This document shows positions 56,102 through 64,000 of a DNA stretch of 64,000 nt, piece by piece (within the stretch, counting starts at the first letter, position 1; each line of letters opens with the position of its first letter). The stretch is from Massilia oculi (GTDB taxonomy: Bacteria > Pseudomonadota > Gammaproteobacteria > Burkholderiales > Burkholderiaceae_D), in contig NZ_CP029343.1 of the NCBI RefSeq assembly GCF_003143515.1, positions 4,836,001 to 4,900,000 on the forward strand. Direction: 5' to 3'. The position numbers and the translations under genes were made by a program. The notes beneath the pieces are model-generated. The model was not told the origin of the DNA, did no database searches, and saw only the letters and a program-made list of their open reading frames with translations.

Positions 56102-57251
56102 CTTGCTTCTCCTTGATGGGGGCAGCGGGGGCGGCGCCGGCGGGCGCGAGGCGGGCAGGGCGCCACACCAGGGCCGCCAGGCGCGCAAGCAGGCGCCGGA
56201 ACACGTCCTTGCGCTGTTCGGTCAGCATGCCGAGAACGGCGGTCGCGGCGGCGACGGCCAGGCAGAGGGCCAGCAGGTCCGTCATGCTGCCGGGGTCGTG
56301 CGGATACAGCGCGGGCCAGGCGATCAGCACCAGCGCGTGCGACAGGTAGAGCGTCAGCGTGTACGAGGCCAGCAGCCGGATCGGCGCAGCACAGCGCAGC
56401 AGGGCGTCGAAGCGGGCGAAGCGTGCGCAGGCGAAATTCAGGCAGACGATCAGGCCGAACACATAGTCGGCCAGGAAGCGGTCGGCATTCCCCAGCACGA
56501 AGGCCTGTCCAAGCCAGGATGCACGGCCGGCCGCGCGCAGGGTTTCCTCGACCCCGCTGGCCTCGTAGACCACCAGCAGGGCCAGGCTGGCGATCCAGCC
56601 GAGGCGCGCCAGGGCGCAGGGGAGCGCATGCCTTGCCTGCCAGTGGTAAAGCGCGAGCCCGGCCAGCCAGACCGGCAGCAGCAGCCACAGTTTGACGCCC
56701 ATGACGGCCAGCACCAGGCCGAGTGCCGGCAGCCGCCACGGCCCGCGCACGTAGCAGGCGACGCCGAACAGCACGTAGTACCAGACCTCGTAGTTGAGCG
56801 ACCACCAGGGGCCGAGCCAGGGCGGCACTTCGGCCAGCGACCACAGGTCGCCCAGGAACAGCAGGTGGAAGGGGATGTAGAACCAGGGTTTGGCCAGCTG
56901 GTAGTGCAGGTCCATGCCGGTCATCAGGTGGCCGCGCACCAGGCTGGCGCAGGCGAAGGCCAGCAGCAGCACCGGCAGCGCCACCGAGTAGATGCGGGCG
57001 GCGCGCGCCAGCGCGTAGTCGCGCGCGCTCGGGCGGCGATGTTCGGTGGTATAGGCGATCACGAAGCCCGACAGCACGAAGAAGGCCATCACGGCCTCGC
57101 GCCCGAACATGGTCAGGAGATCGGCGCCGGGCGCTTCCACCAGCCCGAACTGGCGCACGTGCATCGCCACGACCGCCAGCGCCGCCAGGAAGCGGACCAG
57201 GTCGAGATAGACCGAGAACGGCTGGTCGAGTGGGGAGGGGGCGGCGCGCAT
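56091..57251 (-). CDS. Acyltransferase family 3 membrane protein (OafA/NodX-like)
   Basis: A 386-residue integral membrane acyltransferase with about ten helices. It has the family start (DLVRFLAALAVVAMHVRQF with its conserved Arg and His) and REAVMAFFVLSGFVIAYTT. Such proteins O-acetylate surface sugars or modify secondary products. First gene of a four-gene overlapping run. The 400 bases upstream hold only repeats. Confidence 0.85.
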   Translation of the reverse strand: MRAAPSPLDQPFSVYLDLVRFLAALAVVAMHVRQFGLVEAPGADLLTMFGREAVMAFFVLSGFVIAYTTEHRRPSARDYALARAARIYSVALPVLLLAFACASLVRGHLMTGMDLHYQLAKPWFYIPFHLLFLGDLWSLAEVPPWLGPWWSLNYEVWYYVLFGVACYVRGPWRLPALGLVLAVMGVKLWLLLPVWLAGLALYHWQARHALPCALARLGWIASLALLVVYEASGVEETLRAAGRASWLGQAFVLGNADRFLADYVFGLIVCLNFACARFARFDALLRCAAPIRLLASYTLTLYLSHALVLIAWPALYPHDPGSMTDLLALCLAVAAATAVLGMLTEQRKDVFRRLLARLAALVWRPARLAPAGAAPAAPIKEKQDEV

Positions 57252-57323
57252 GGCGTTTATATTAATGCAAAACCGGCCGGTGGCGACGCCAGCCGGGAGC
57301 GGCTTTCCCGCAAAACCTGGATT

Positions 57324-57425
57324 CGTCGTTCCCGCGAAGTGAACCCAAGGCCTTTGCTTTGTGGCTCGGTCGAACTAAGGCGGGGCGCATGCATACTTGG
57401 GTTCCCGCCTGCGCGGGAACGACGT
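57324..57425. repeat. REP-like inverted repeat pair, second locus
   Basis: Left arm 57324-57350 (CGTCGTTCCCGCG ... AACCCAAGG, partly eroded) and right arm 57392-57425 (ACTTGGGTTCCCGCC ... GGGAACGACGT) are inverted copies. They match the pair at 29417-29524 with T for C at the same places (GTTCCC versus GTCCCC). This shows a dispersed family with compensating stem changes. Confidence 0.68.
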
Positions 57426-57481
57426 GTAGGAGGCGCGAGACCTACGCGTGAGAGGCGCGGGAACGACGTACGAGAGGCGCG

Positions 57482-57645
57482 CACAAGCGGGGTCACACAA
57501 GCGGGGTCAGGTCACAAGCGGGGTCAGGTCTGACAATCACAAGCGGGGTCAGGTCTGACAATCAGACACGGCCTCGACCATAGTGGCATTCTATGGCTGA
57601 GGTTGTGTCCAAATGTCAGACCTGACCCCGCAGTTTTGACCCCGC
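57482..57645. repeat. Tandem CACAAGCGGGGTCAGGTCTGACAAT-type repeats with inverted copies
   Basis: Four head-to-tail units of growing length at 57482, 57496, 57513 and 57538 (14, 17, 25 and 25 bases) share the core CAAGCGGGGTCA. After about 50 bases an inverted copy of the 3' part (TGTCAGACCTGACCCCGC, 57614-57631) and a truncated one (GACCCCGC, 57638-57645) follow, close to the kynA stop. The core GGTCAGGTCTGAC(A) contains an inner palindrome. Confidence 0.75.
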
Positions 57646-57659
57646 AGTTTTTAGGTCCT

Positions 57660-58508
57660 TTACAGCTCGGTGCGCAACGCGAACAGCTCCGGGAACAGCA
57701 CCACGTCCAGCATCTTGCGAAGGTAGCTGACGCCGGCGGTGCCGCCGGTGCCGGTCTTGAAGCCGATGATGCGCTCGACCGTGCTGACGTGGCGGAAGCG
57801 CCAGAAGCGGAAGGCCGTCTCCAGGTCGACCAGCTTCTCGGCCAGCTCGTACAGCGCCCAGTGGCGTTCGGTGTCGCCATACACCTGCAGCCAGGCCGCC
57901 TTGACCGAGTCGTCGGCGCGGGTCGGCCCGGTCCAGTCGGCGTCGATCCGCGCCGCGTCGATATCAAAGCCGCTGCGCGCCAGCAGCATCACCGCCTCGT
58001 CGTAGATCGAGGGCAGGGCCAGTTCGCGCGCCAGCAGGGCGTGCGCCTCGGGCGTCTTCTCGTGCACCGCCAGCAGCGCCGCGTTCTTGTTCCCGAGGAT
58101 GAATTCCAGTTCGCGGTACTGGAACGACTGGAAGCCCGACGAGGCGCCCAGGTAGGGGCGGATCGCCGTGTATTCGGGCGGGGTCATGGTGGCCAGCACG
58201 TCCCAGGCGTGCACCAGCTGGTCCATGATGCGCGCCACCCGCGCCAGCATCTTGAAGGCGGGCGGCAGGTTGCCTTCGCGGATGTGGCGCCGCACCGCCT
58301 GCAGCTCGTGCAGCATCAGCTTGATCCACAGCTCGCTGGTCTGGTGCTGGACGATGAACAGCAGCTCGTTGTGGTTGGGCGAGCGCGGATGCTGGGCGTT
58401 CAGGATCTGGTCCAGGCCCAGGTAGTCGCCATAGCTCATGGCTTCCTTGAAGTCCATCCTGGCGCCGTGCCATTCGGCCGGCTGGCCCTCGTTCTGTTCT
58501 TTCTTCAT
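57660..58508 (-). CDS. kynA: Tryptophan 2,3-dioxygenase
   Basis: A 282-residue haem enzyme opening the indole ring of L-tryptophan to N-formylkynurenine. The family segments are [36 protein letters not shown] (with the distal His), [17 protein letters not shown] and [19 protein letters not shown] at 58508, 12 bases after kynU. The formamidase gene kynB, which often accompanies these, is not in the window. Confidence 0.96.
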   Translation of the reverse strand: MKKEQNEGQPAEWHGARMDFKEAMSYGDYLGLDQILNAQHPRSPNHNELLFIVQHQTSELWIKLMLHELQAVRRHIREGNLPPAFKMLARVARIMDQLVHAWDVLATMTPPEYTAIRPYLGASSGFQSFQYRELEFILGNKNAALLAVHEKTPEAHALLARELALPSIYDEAVMLLARSGFDIDAARIDADWTGPTRADDSVKAAWLQVYGDTERHWALYELAEKLVDLETAFRFWRFRHVSTVERIIGFKTGTGGTAGVSYLRKMLDVVLFPELFALRTEL

Positions 58509-58520
58509 ATCGGTGCCCAA

Positions 58521-59780
58521 TCAGGTAACGAGGCCGCGCGCGGCGCTGACGTCGTAGTCATTGCGGTCCAGGATGTCCTTCAGGATCTCCACCGCGTCCC
58601 AGACGTCGGCGAAGCTCGTGTACAGCGGCGTGAAGCCGAAGCGCATGATCTCGGGTTCGCGGTAGTCGCCGATCACGCCGCGCGCGATCAGGGCCGCCAT
58701 CACCGCATAGCCGTGCGGATGGGTGAAGCTGACCTGGCTGCCGCGGCGCGCGTGCTCGCGCGGCGTCACCAGGCCCAGCGGATGGCCGGCGCAGCGGCGT
58801 TCGACCAGGTCGATGAACAGGTCGGTAAGAAGCAGCGACTTGGCGCGCACCGCTTCCATGTCGGTCGCCTCGAAGATCTCGAGGCCGCACTCGACCAGCG
58901 CCAGCGAGACGATCGGTTGGGTGCCGCACAGGGCGCGGCCGATGCCGGCCACCGGGGCGAAGGCGGGCGCCATCGCGAACGGGCTGGCGTGGCCCCACCA
59001 GCCCGAGAGCGGATGGTCGAAACGCGCCTGGTGTTTTTGGGGCACCCAGATGAAGGCCGGAGCGCCCGGTCCGCCGTTCAGGTATTTATAGGTGCAGCCG
59101 ACGGCGAAGTCGGCGTCGGCGGCGTGCAGGTCGACCGGCACCGCGCCGGCCGAATGGGCCAGGTCCCACACCGCCAGCGCGCCGGCTTCGTGCGCCAGGC
59201 GGGTCAACTCGGCCATGTCGTGCTGGTAGCCGGTGCGGTAGTTGACGTGGGTGAGCATCAGCACCGCGGCATCCAGATCGAGCGCGGCCGGGATTTCCTC
59301 GACGCTGTCGACCAGGCGCACCCGGTAGCCGCGTTCCAGCCAGCGGCTCAGGCCTTCGGCCATATAGATATCGGTCGGGAAGTTGCTGCGTTCGGTGACG
59401 ATGGTGCGGCGGCCTGCGGTCGCGCCTTCGGACTGGAGGCGCAGGGCGGCCGCCAGCGCCTTGAACAGGTTGAGCGAGGTGGTGTCGGTGACGGCCACTT
59501 CGCCGGGGCGGGCGCCGACCAGCGGAGCCAGGCGGTCGCCCAGGCGTTTCGGCATGTCGAACCAGCCGGCCGTGTTCCAGCTCTTGATCAGGTCGGTCCC
59601 CCATTCACGCGCCACCACGTCCCCGGCGCGCGCCAGGGCGGCGCGGGGGCGGGCGCCGAGCGAGTTGCCGTCCAGGTAGATCACGCCGTCGGGCAGGTCG
59701 AAGCGGGTGCGCAGTCCGGCCAGCGGGTCGAGGGCATCGAGCGCCAGGCAGTCGGCGCGGGTGGTGGTTGGTGCGGTCAT
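58521..59780 (-). CDS. kynU: Kynureninase
   Basis: A 419-residue PLP enzyme splitting kynurenine to anthranilate and alanine. Cofactor Lys232 lies in [43 protein letters not shown] and [16 protein letters not shown] are family marks. AGAGGA precedes the ATG. First gene of the kynU-kynA operon. The 600 bases upstream are shared with flhD, which points the other way. Confidence 0.95.
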   Translation of the reverse strand: MTAPTTTRADCLALDALDPLAGLRTRFDLPDGVIYLDGNSLGARPRAALARAGDVVAREWGTDLIKSWNTAGWFDMPKRLGDRLAPLVGARPGEVAVTDTTSLNLFKALAAALRLQSEGATAGRRTIVTERSNFPTDIYMAEGLSRWLERGYRVRLVDSVEEIPAALDLDAAVLMLTHVNYRTGYQHDMAELTRLAHEAGALAVWDLAHSAGAVPVDLHAADADFAVGCTYKYLNGGPGAPAFIWVPQKHQARFDHPLSGWWGHASPFAMAPAFAPVAGIGRALCGTQPIVSLALVECGLEIFEATDMEAVRAKSLLLTDLFIDLVERRCAGHPLGLVTPREHARRGSQVSFTHPHGYAVMAALIARGVIGDYREPEIMRFGFTPLYTSFADVWDAVEILKDILDRNDYDVSAARGLVT

Positions 59781-59929
59781 GCCGGTCCTCTATATGGATA
59801 GTTGACGCTTGAAGGGTGCGTGCAGGTCGGCAGTGTAGCAAGTTCCATCGTCGATCGGCAGTCAAATGTTGCTGTTACGACATTCTTTGTATTGGCAAAA
59901 GAATTTCGAAAATTTTTTGCATCCGACCC

Positions 59930-59956
59930 TAAAGTTCCTGATGAGCTGTCCGATAA
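59930..59956 (+). promoter_or_regulatory. Sigma-28 (FliA) promoter 1 upstream of flhDC
   Basis: TAAAGTTC (59930-59937), exactly 11 bases, TCCGATAA (59949-59956). The FliA consensus is TAAAGTTT-N11-GCCGATAA; 14 of 16 positions match. It faces flhD, about 420 bases upstream of its ATG. Use by FliA is inferred from sequence. Confidence 0.68.
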
Positions 59957-60014
59957 CGAGTCAGAAGGGCAGGAAGGCGTCGAAAACTATTGAAAAATAT
60001 TTTTAAAAAAGCCC

Positions 60015-60041
60015 TAAAGTCCGCCTGAAGGCTGCCGTTAA
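60015..60041 (+). promoter_or_regulatory. Sigma-28 (FliA) promoter 2 upstream of flhDC
   Basis: TAAAGTCC (60015-60022), exactly 11 bases, GCCGTTAA (60034-60041); 13 of 16 consensus positions match. It lies 85 bases downstream of the first FliA-type site in the same direction, both beginning CCCTAAAGT. The start point would be near 60048, giving a leader of about 335 bases to flhD. Confidence 0.65.
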
Positions 60042-60224
60042 TGGATGAGTGAGGTGCATAAAAGCAACACATGCACTGGCTGAAAAACAGAAATTTCCGA
60101 GTTTCTGGCAGTAAATTCAGTAAAACCTGTAGTGAATCTGCGACAGCTGCCGGCTGAAGCAGACCCAAATCAAGGCGCTTCCCGGCGTCGTTCCAGCCCG
60201 AATCCGGAGTGGATTTTCATAGGG

Positions 60225-60260
60225 AGCCAGAGGGGTTTGTCAGACAAACTCCTACGGCTC
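60225..60260 (+). repeat. Palindromic hairpin in the flhDC leader
   Basis: AGCC-AG-AGGGGTTTGTC-A-GACAAACTCCT-AC-GGCT. GTTTGTC and GACAAAC (60235-60249) are perfect arms around one base, extended by AGGG/TCCT with a G-U pair and by AGCC/GGCT across a mismatch. It lies 123 bases before flhD in the predicted leader. It could be an operator or an RNA hairpin. Confidence 0.55.
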
Positions 60261-60382
60261 TGCCTCGTCGTTCGCCTACCGCAAATACAGGTTTTGTCCA
60301 ATTCCTGAAAAGTTTCCACACAGTCAGAATCTATCTCGTCGGCAACACAAAACAACGCCGAAACAACCAACGGAGAGAGAAG

Positions 60383-60700
60383 ATGACGATGAACGACATG
60401 ATGGCTGAGATTCGCGACGCAAACCTGAGCTACCTGATGCTGGCCCAGCAGATGATTCGTGCCGACAAAGTCACCGCCATCTTCCGCCTGGGGGTGTCGG
60501 CCGAGATCGCCGACCTGATCGAAGGCATGAGCAACGCCCAGATCCTGAAGCTCGCCGGCGGCAACATGATGCTGGCCCGCTTCCGCTTCGACGACACCGC
60601 GATCCTGGGCATGCTGACCAGCCACACCAAGGAACGCAGCCTGGCGCAATCGCACGCCGCCATCCTGATGGCGGGCCAGCCGGTCGAAGAGATCGTATAA
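60383..60700 (+). CDS. flhD: Flagellar master regulator subunit FlhD
   Basis: A 105-residue protein forming FlhD4C2 with FlhC to activate class II flagellar genes. MAEIRDANLSYLMLAQQMIR, VTAIFRLGVSAEIADLI and MSNAQILKLAGGNMMLARFR match betaproteobacterial FlhD. I use the ATG at 60383 after GGAGAGAG; the frame is open upstream. It is followed 54 bases later by flhC. Confidence 0.94.
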   Translation: MTMNDMMAEIRDANLSYLMLAQQMIRADKVTAIFRLGVSAEIADLIEGMSNAQILKLAGGNMMLARFRFDDTAILGMLTSHTKERSLAQSHAAILMAGQPVEEIV

Positions 60701-60754
60701 TCCCTGCCAGCGGCCACTCGGTGGGGCCGCCTTGGAACAGGCCGGGAGCAGTAG

Positions 60755-61350
60755 ATGAGCAAAAAAAGCGTCGTATCCGAAGCGCAGGAAATCCAGCTCG
60801 CGATCGAACTGATCAACCTGGGCGCACGCCTGCAGTTGCTGGAGACCGAGGTCTCGCTGTCGCGCGAACGCTTGCTCAAGCTGTACAAGGAGCTCAAGGG
60901 TGTCTCTCCACCCAAGGGCATGCTCCCGTTCTCCACCGACTGGTTCCTGACCTGGCAACCGAACATCCACTCCTCGCTGTTCATGAACATCCACCAGTTC
61001 CTGGTGGAGCATGCCGGTGCCTCCGGCATCCAGGCCGTCATGAAGGCCTATCAACTCTACCTAGAACAGATGCCGCCGGCGCCGGGCGAAGAACCGCTGC
61101 TGTCGCTCACCCGCGCCTGGACCCTGGTGCGCTTCTTCCAGAGCGGCATGCTGCTGCTGGCCCGTGCAGCCGCTGCCAGGGCAAGTTCATCGTCAACGCC
61201 CTCGACCTGAACGCCGACTACCTGTGCGGCCTGTGCCACATGCCTTCGCGCGCCGGCAAGACCCGCAAGGCCAAGGATGCCCGCGAAGCGGCCGAGCGCG
61301 CCGTCGCCGATGGCACCGACGCTGCCGACGACGCCGCCACCGGCGCCTGA
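60755..61350 (+). pseudogene. flhC: FlhC, apparent one-base frameshift before the zinc cysteines
   Basis: Residues 1-136 are normal FlhC ([58 protein letters not shown]). At about 61163-61165 the frame is lost and the product would end at 61210 with a low-complexity tail (151 residues). The missing C-terminus continues in the next frame from 61165 to the TGA at 61348: [11 protein letters not shown], then DYLCGLCHMPSRAGKTRKA. One added base (CGTGC to CGCTGC) restores a 198-residue FlhC with Cys138, 141, 158 and 161, the zinc site spacing of E. coli FlhC. Real mutation or sequence error cannot be told here. Confidence 0.85.
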
Positions 61351-62113
61351 CTTGGCGCCACGTCTGCTACGCTTTCCCGCAGTCCGGGCGCTCCTGATCC
61401 AGGTCGCCGCCTTTCCGCTCACGCTCGCCATCGTCTACCTGCTCGCCAGTAGCGGCCTGGTCTTGTCGTATTGGCACGTCGCCCTGGTGCAGGGCGTGCT
61501 GGCCGCGCTGCTGTCCTGGTGGCGCGGCCTGGCCAGCTGGTGGCGCGCCATCCAGTTCGCCTTTCCACTGGCGCTGCTTGGGGCCAGCGCGCTGGCGATC
61601 CCGCCGGCTGCCTTCCTCGCCATTTTCCTGTTCCTCTTGTTGCTGTACTGGTCGACCTACCGCACGCAAGTGCCGTATTACCCGTCCGGGCGCACGGTGT
61701 GGGAGGCGGTCGCCGACGCGCTGCCGCAGGGCCGGCCGGTGCGTGTGATCGACATCGGCAGCGGCGTCGGCGGCCTGGTCCTCGAGCTGCAGCGGCGCCG
61801 GCCGGAGTCGCGCATCGAGGGCATCGAGCTGGCGCCGCTGCCGTGGCTGGCCAGCCACCTGCGTGCGCTGGCCACCCGTAGCCGCGCGCGTTTCACCCGC
61901 GGCGACTATGAAAAACTCGACCTCGGCGACTACGATGCCGTGTTCGCCTACCTGTCTCCCGCCGCGATGAGCGCGCTGTGGCGCAAGGCCGCCCGGGAGA
62001 TGCGGCCCGGCTCGATGCTTTTCAGTTACGAATTCATCATCGAAGACCGGCCGCCGAGCCGTGTCATCCATCCTGCCGTGGGCGGGCCGGCGCTCTATAT
62101 GTGGGACTTTTAG
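61310..62113 (+). CDS. Membrane-anchored class I SAM-dependent methyltransferase
   Basis: About 267 residues. Four hydrophobic helices come first (LLIQVAAFPLTLAIVYLLAS, WHVALVQGVLAALLSW, FPLALLGASALAIP, LAIFLFLLLLYW). A class I methyltransferase domain follows with motif I VIDIGSGVGGLVLELQRR, EGIELAPLP and GDYEKLDLGDYDAVFAYL. The start is uncertain: ATG at 61277 or 61310 overlaps flhC, TTG at 61352 does not. It lies between flhC and motA, so a link to motility is possible. Substrate unknown. Confidence 0.78.
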   Translation: MAPTLPTTPPPAPDLAPRLLRFPAVRALLIQVAAFPLTLAIVYLLASSGLVLSYWHVALVQGVLAALLSWWRGLASWWRAIQFAFPLALLGASALAIPPAAFLAIFLFLLLLYWSTYRTQVPYYPSGRTVWEAVADALPQGRPVRVIDIGSGVGGLVLELQRRRPESRIEGIELAPLPWLASHLRALATRSRARFTRGDYEKLDLGDYDAVFAYLSPAAMSALWRKAAREMRPGSMLFSYEFIIEDRPPSRVIHPAVGGPALYMWDF

Positions 62114-62259
62114 GCGACAAATGGTGAGTATTCCGGGAGTTTTTCTTGCTCGTGGGCCATTCTCCAGCTAGAGTAGTTCCCTGAATAAACTTTTTCTGAA
62201 ATTACCGGTTTCGGGTCCTCAGGACGAGGTCGGAACAGGCTTTTCTGGAGCGAAATCCC

Positions 62260-63114
62260 TTGTTAGTGATCGTTGGTTACATCATCGTCTGCGCCTGCGT
62301 GTTCGGCGGGTTTGCGCTCGCCGGCGGCCACCTGGCTTCGTTGTGGCAGCCGATCGAGCTCTTGATGATTGGCGGCGCCGCCTTTGGCGCCTTCTTTGTC
62401 GGTAACAACGGCAAGTCGATCAAGGCCACCATGAAGGCCTTCCCGAGTGTCTTCAAGGGTTCCAAGTTCACCAAAGACATGTATATGGAGCTGATGGCCC
62501 TGCAATTCGACGTGCTGTCGAAAGTCCGCAAGGAAGGCCTGATGTCGATCGAGGGCGACATCGAGGCGCCCGAATCGTCGCCGCTGTTCTCTAAGTATCC
62601 GGCGGTGCTGGCCGACCATCACATCGTCGAGTTCATGACCGATTACCTGCGCCTGATGGTGTCGGGAAACATGGATGCGATGCAGATCGAAAACCTGATG
62701 GACAACGAGATCGAGACCCACCACCACGAGGGCGCCGTGCCGGCCCACGTGATCGCCAAGATCGGCGACGGCCTGCCGGCCTTCGGCATCGTGGCGGCGG
62801 TCATGGGCGTGGTCCACACCATGGAATCGGTCGGCCTGCCGCCGGCCGAGCTGGGCATCCTGATCGCGAAGGCGCTGGTCGGTACCTTCCTCGGCATCCT
62901 GCTGGCCTACGCCTTCGTCAGCCCGCTGGCCAGCGTGCTGGAACAGAAGCTCGAAGAGTCGACCAAGATGTTCCAGTGCGTGAAAGTCACGCTGCTGGCG
63001 AGCCTGAACGGCTACGCGCCGGCGCTGGCCGTCGAATTCGGCCGCAAGGTGCTGTACTCGACCGAGCGCCCGAGCTTCGCCGAGCTCGAAGAGCACATCA
63101 AGAAGAAGAAGTAA
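62260..63114 (+). CDS. motA: Flagellar stator protein MotA
   Basis: A 284-residue inner-membrane stator subunit with four helices. The functional residues Arg90, Glu98, Pro173 (GDGLPAFGIVAAVMGVVH) and Pro222 fall at the same numbers as in E. coli MotA. The start is TTG, with GGAG 9 bases upstream. Upstream, TAAACTTT (62186-62193) followed by ACCGGTTT is only a weak FliA-like site; TTGCTC-N17-TAGAGT is a possible sigma-70 promoter. 52 bases before motB. Confidence 0.95.
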   Translation: MLVIVGYIIVCACVFGGFALAGGHLASLWQPIELLMIGGAAFGAFFVGNNGKSIKATMKAFPSVFKGSKFTKDMYMELMALQFDVLSKVRKEGLMSIEGDIEAPESSPLFSKYPAVLADHHIVEFMTDYLRLMVSGNMDAMQIENLMDNEIETHHHEGAVPAHVIAKIGDGLPAFGIVAAVMGVVHTMESVGLPPAELGILIAKALVGTFLGILLAYAFVSPLASVLEQKLEESTKMFQCVKVTLLASLNGYAPALAVEFGRKVLYSTERPSFAELEEHIKKKK

Positions 63115-63166
63115 GCCGCGATGACCGCATTCGACTTCACCCCCGGCTGCATGAAGGGAGGCGCGC

Positions 63167-64000
63167 ATGGCTGACGACAACGCGCGGCCCATCGTCGTCA
63201 AGCGCATCAAGAAGGTGGCCGGCGGCCACCACGGCGGCGCCTGGAAGATCGCCTACGCCGACTTCGTGACCGCGATGATGGCGTTCTTCCTGCTCATGTG
63301 GCTGCTGGGCTCGACCGCCAAGGGCGACCTGGTCGGCATTGCCGAATACTTCAAGACGCCGCTGAAGGTGGCGATGGCGGGCGGCTCCGGTTCGGGCGAC
63401 TCGTCGTCCGTCATCAAGGGCGGCGGCGAAGACCTGACCCGGACCCAGGGCCAGGTCAAGCGCGGCGATTCGGTGCCCGAGAAGAAGACCTACGACCTGC
63501 AGGCGGCCAAGGCCGCGCTGGCGCGCGAGGAGAGCGCCCGCCTGCAGACGCTGAAGGCGCGCATCGAGTCGGCCATCGAGGTCAACCCGATGCTCAAGAA
63601 GTACCAGAACCAGCTGCTGCTCGACATCACCAGCGAAGGCCTGCGGATCCAGATCGTGGACGAGAAGAACCGCCCGATGTTCGCGCTGGCCAAGGCCGAG
63701 CTGCAGCCGTATACAAAAGAGATCCTGCACATCATCGGCATGGTGCTCAACGAGGTGCCGAACAGGATCGGCATCTCGGGCCATACCGATTCGACGCCGT
63801 ACTACAGCGATGCAGGCTACAGCAACTGGGAATTGTCGGCCGACCGCGCCAACGCCTCGCGCCGCGAGATGGTGCTGGGCGGCCTGCAGGACGACAAGGT
63901 GCTGCGCGTGGTGGGCCTGGCCTCGGCCGCCCACCTCGATGCGAAGGACCCGTTCAACCCGGTCAACCGCCGCATCAGCATCATCGTCATGAACAAGCGC
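63167..64000 (+). CDS. motB: Flagellar stator protein MotB (cut by window edge)
   Basis: 278 residues visible, open to the edge. A basic N-terminus, then one transmembrane helix with the proton-carrying Asp32 (IAYADFVTAMMAFFLLMW), equal in number to E. coli. A linker and the OmpA-like peptidoglycan-binding domain (GISGHTDSTPYY, ELSADRANASRREMV, NPVNRRISI) follow. AAGGGAG precedes the ATG. It forms the stator with MotA. Confidence 0.95.
   Translation, partial: MADDNARPIVVKRIKKVAGGHHGGAWKIAYADFVTAMMAFFLLMWLLGSTAKGDLVGIAEYFKTPLKVAMAGGSGSGDSSSVIKGGGEDLTRTQGQVKRGDSVPEKKTYDLQAAKAALAREESARLQTLKARIESAIEVNPMLKKYQNQLLLDITSEGLRIQIVDEKNRPMFALAKAELQPYTKEILHIIGMVLNEVPNRIGISGHTDSTPYYSDAGYSNWELSADRANASRREMVLGGLQDDKVLRVVGLASAAHLDAKDPFNPVNRRISIIVMNKR

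Larger units (their letters stand above)
57252..57659. other. Repeat-filled intergenic region, no gene
   Basis: The 408 bases between the acyltransferase start and the kynA stop contain no convincing gene. They hold a REP-like inverted pair (57324-57425), GAGGCGCG-type short repeats (57430-57480) and a tandem array ending in inverted copies (57482-57645). Transcription enters from kynA on the minus strand. Confidence 0.7.
59781..60382. other. Long AT-richer regulatory region between kynU and flhD
   Basis: Base composition drops sharply (many A/T runs, e.g. around 59905-59920 and 59985-60010). Open frames here are short and unlike genes. It contains the kynU start region (to about 59830), two sigma-28-type promoters facing flhD (59930 and 60015) and a palindromic hairpin (60225-60260). 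A 28-codon frame at 60071 has poor codon bias. Confidence 0.65.

Noticed and set aside
57482..57562. CRISPR array
   Set aside because: Repeat units are directly abutting with no unique spacers and of unequal length. This is a tandem repeat.
59802..59993. A 63-codon plus-strand frame upstream of flhD
   Set aside because: It contains the first FliA-type promoter, has weak codon bias and lacks a ribosome site.
60071..60157. A 28-codon frame in the flhDC leader
   Set aside because: Low G/C third positions and no nearby ribosome site. Possible but unsupported.
62186..62211. Sigma-28-like site before motA (TAAACTTT ... ACCGGTTT)
   Set aside because: The spacer is 10 instead of 11 and the -10 matches at only 4 of 8 positions. 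Not called as a promoter.

Overview
This is GC-rich (about 65-70%) chromosomal DNA from a betaproteobacterium. It most resembles Oxalobacteraceae of the Massilia/Telluria/Duganella type. Supporting signs are flhDC followed by motAB, the dapC-dapD-pilU-yffB-dapE-prmB block, kynU-kynA, ompR/envZ, many TonB-dependent receptors, strong G/C third-position bias and short hairpin repeats between genes. The taxon is an inference from gene content. I saw no rRNA, tRNA, CRISPR, prophage or insertion sequence, so the window looks like core chromosome with accessory islands.

Layout. 1-4.7 kb: the 5' part of a TonB receptor, a DUF3592 protein, a haloacetate-dehalogenase-like hydrolase and a two-component pair. 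4.8-12.5 kb: an alpha-glucan locus (TonB receptor, GH13, GH97, then an MFS carrier). 12.5-18.1 kb: PhzF-like epimerase, FeeM-like N-acyltransferase, GGDEF-EAL protein and a small secreted protein. 18.2-21.8 kb: YheO/DauR-type regulator, D-lactate dehydrogenase, two small proteins and a PLP ammonia-lyase; the regulator and lyase promoters share an almost identical 16-bp operator. 21.8-29.4 kb: envZ/ompR, small secreted protein, FapA-like protein, CheW and an ABC-F ATPase. 29.5-35.5 kb: lysine/diaminopimelate genes with prmB and pilU.

35.6-46.8 kb: DUF1275 and SMR membrane proteins, an orphan beta-propeller sensor kinase, an AraC regulator divergent from an alkyl-DHAP-synthase-like flavoprotein plus GlpD, and a response-regulator diguanylate cyclase. 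47-54 kb: aminotransferase, RidA, EamA exporter with a divergent MocR regulator, a VOC protein, and htpG behind a clear heat-shock promoter. 54-57.3 kb: yddG and a tightly overlapping acyltransferase-hydrolase-GNAT-(GFA remnant) operon. 57.3-57.7 kb: repeats. 57.7-59.8 kb: kynA and kynU. 59.8-64 kb: the flagellar master operon flhD-flhC, a membrane methyltransferase, motA and motB (cut by the window edge).

The most interesting signals are regulatory. Two tandem near-consensus sigma-28 (FliA) promoters lie upstream of flhDC, whose flhC carries an apparent one-base deletion just before its zinc-binding cysteines. The YheO/DauR-type regulator appears to be made from a leaderless mRNA with its own operator over the -10 box. 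A CTTCAG-N5-CTTCAG direct repeat lies between a two-component system and the alpha-glucan operon.
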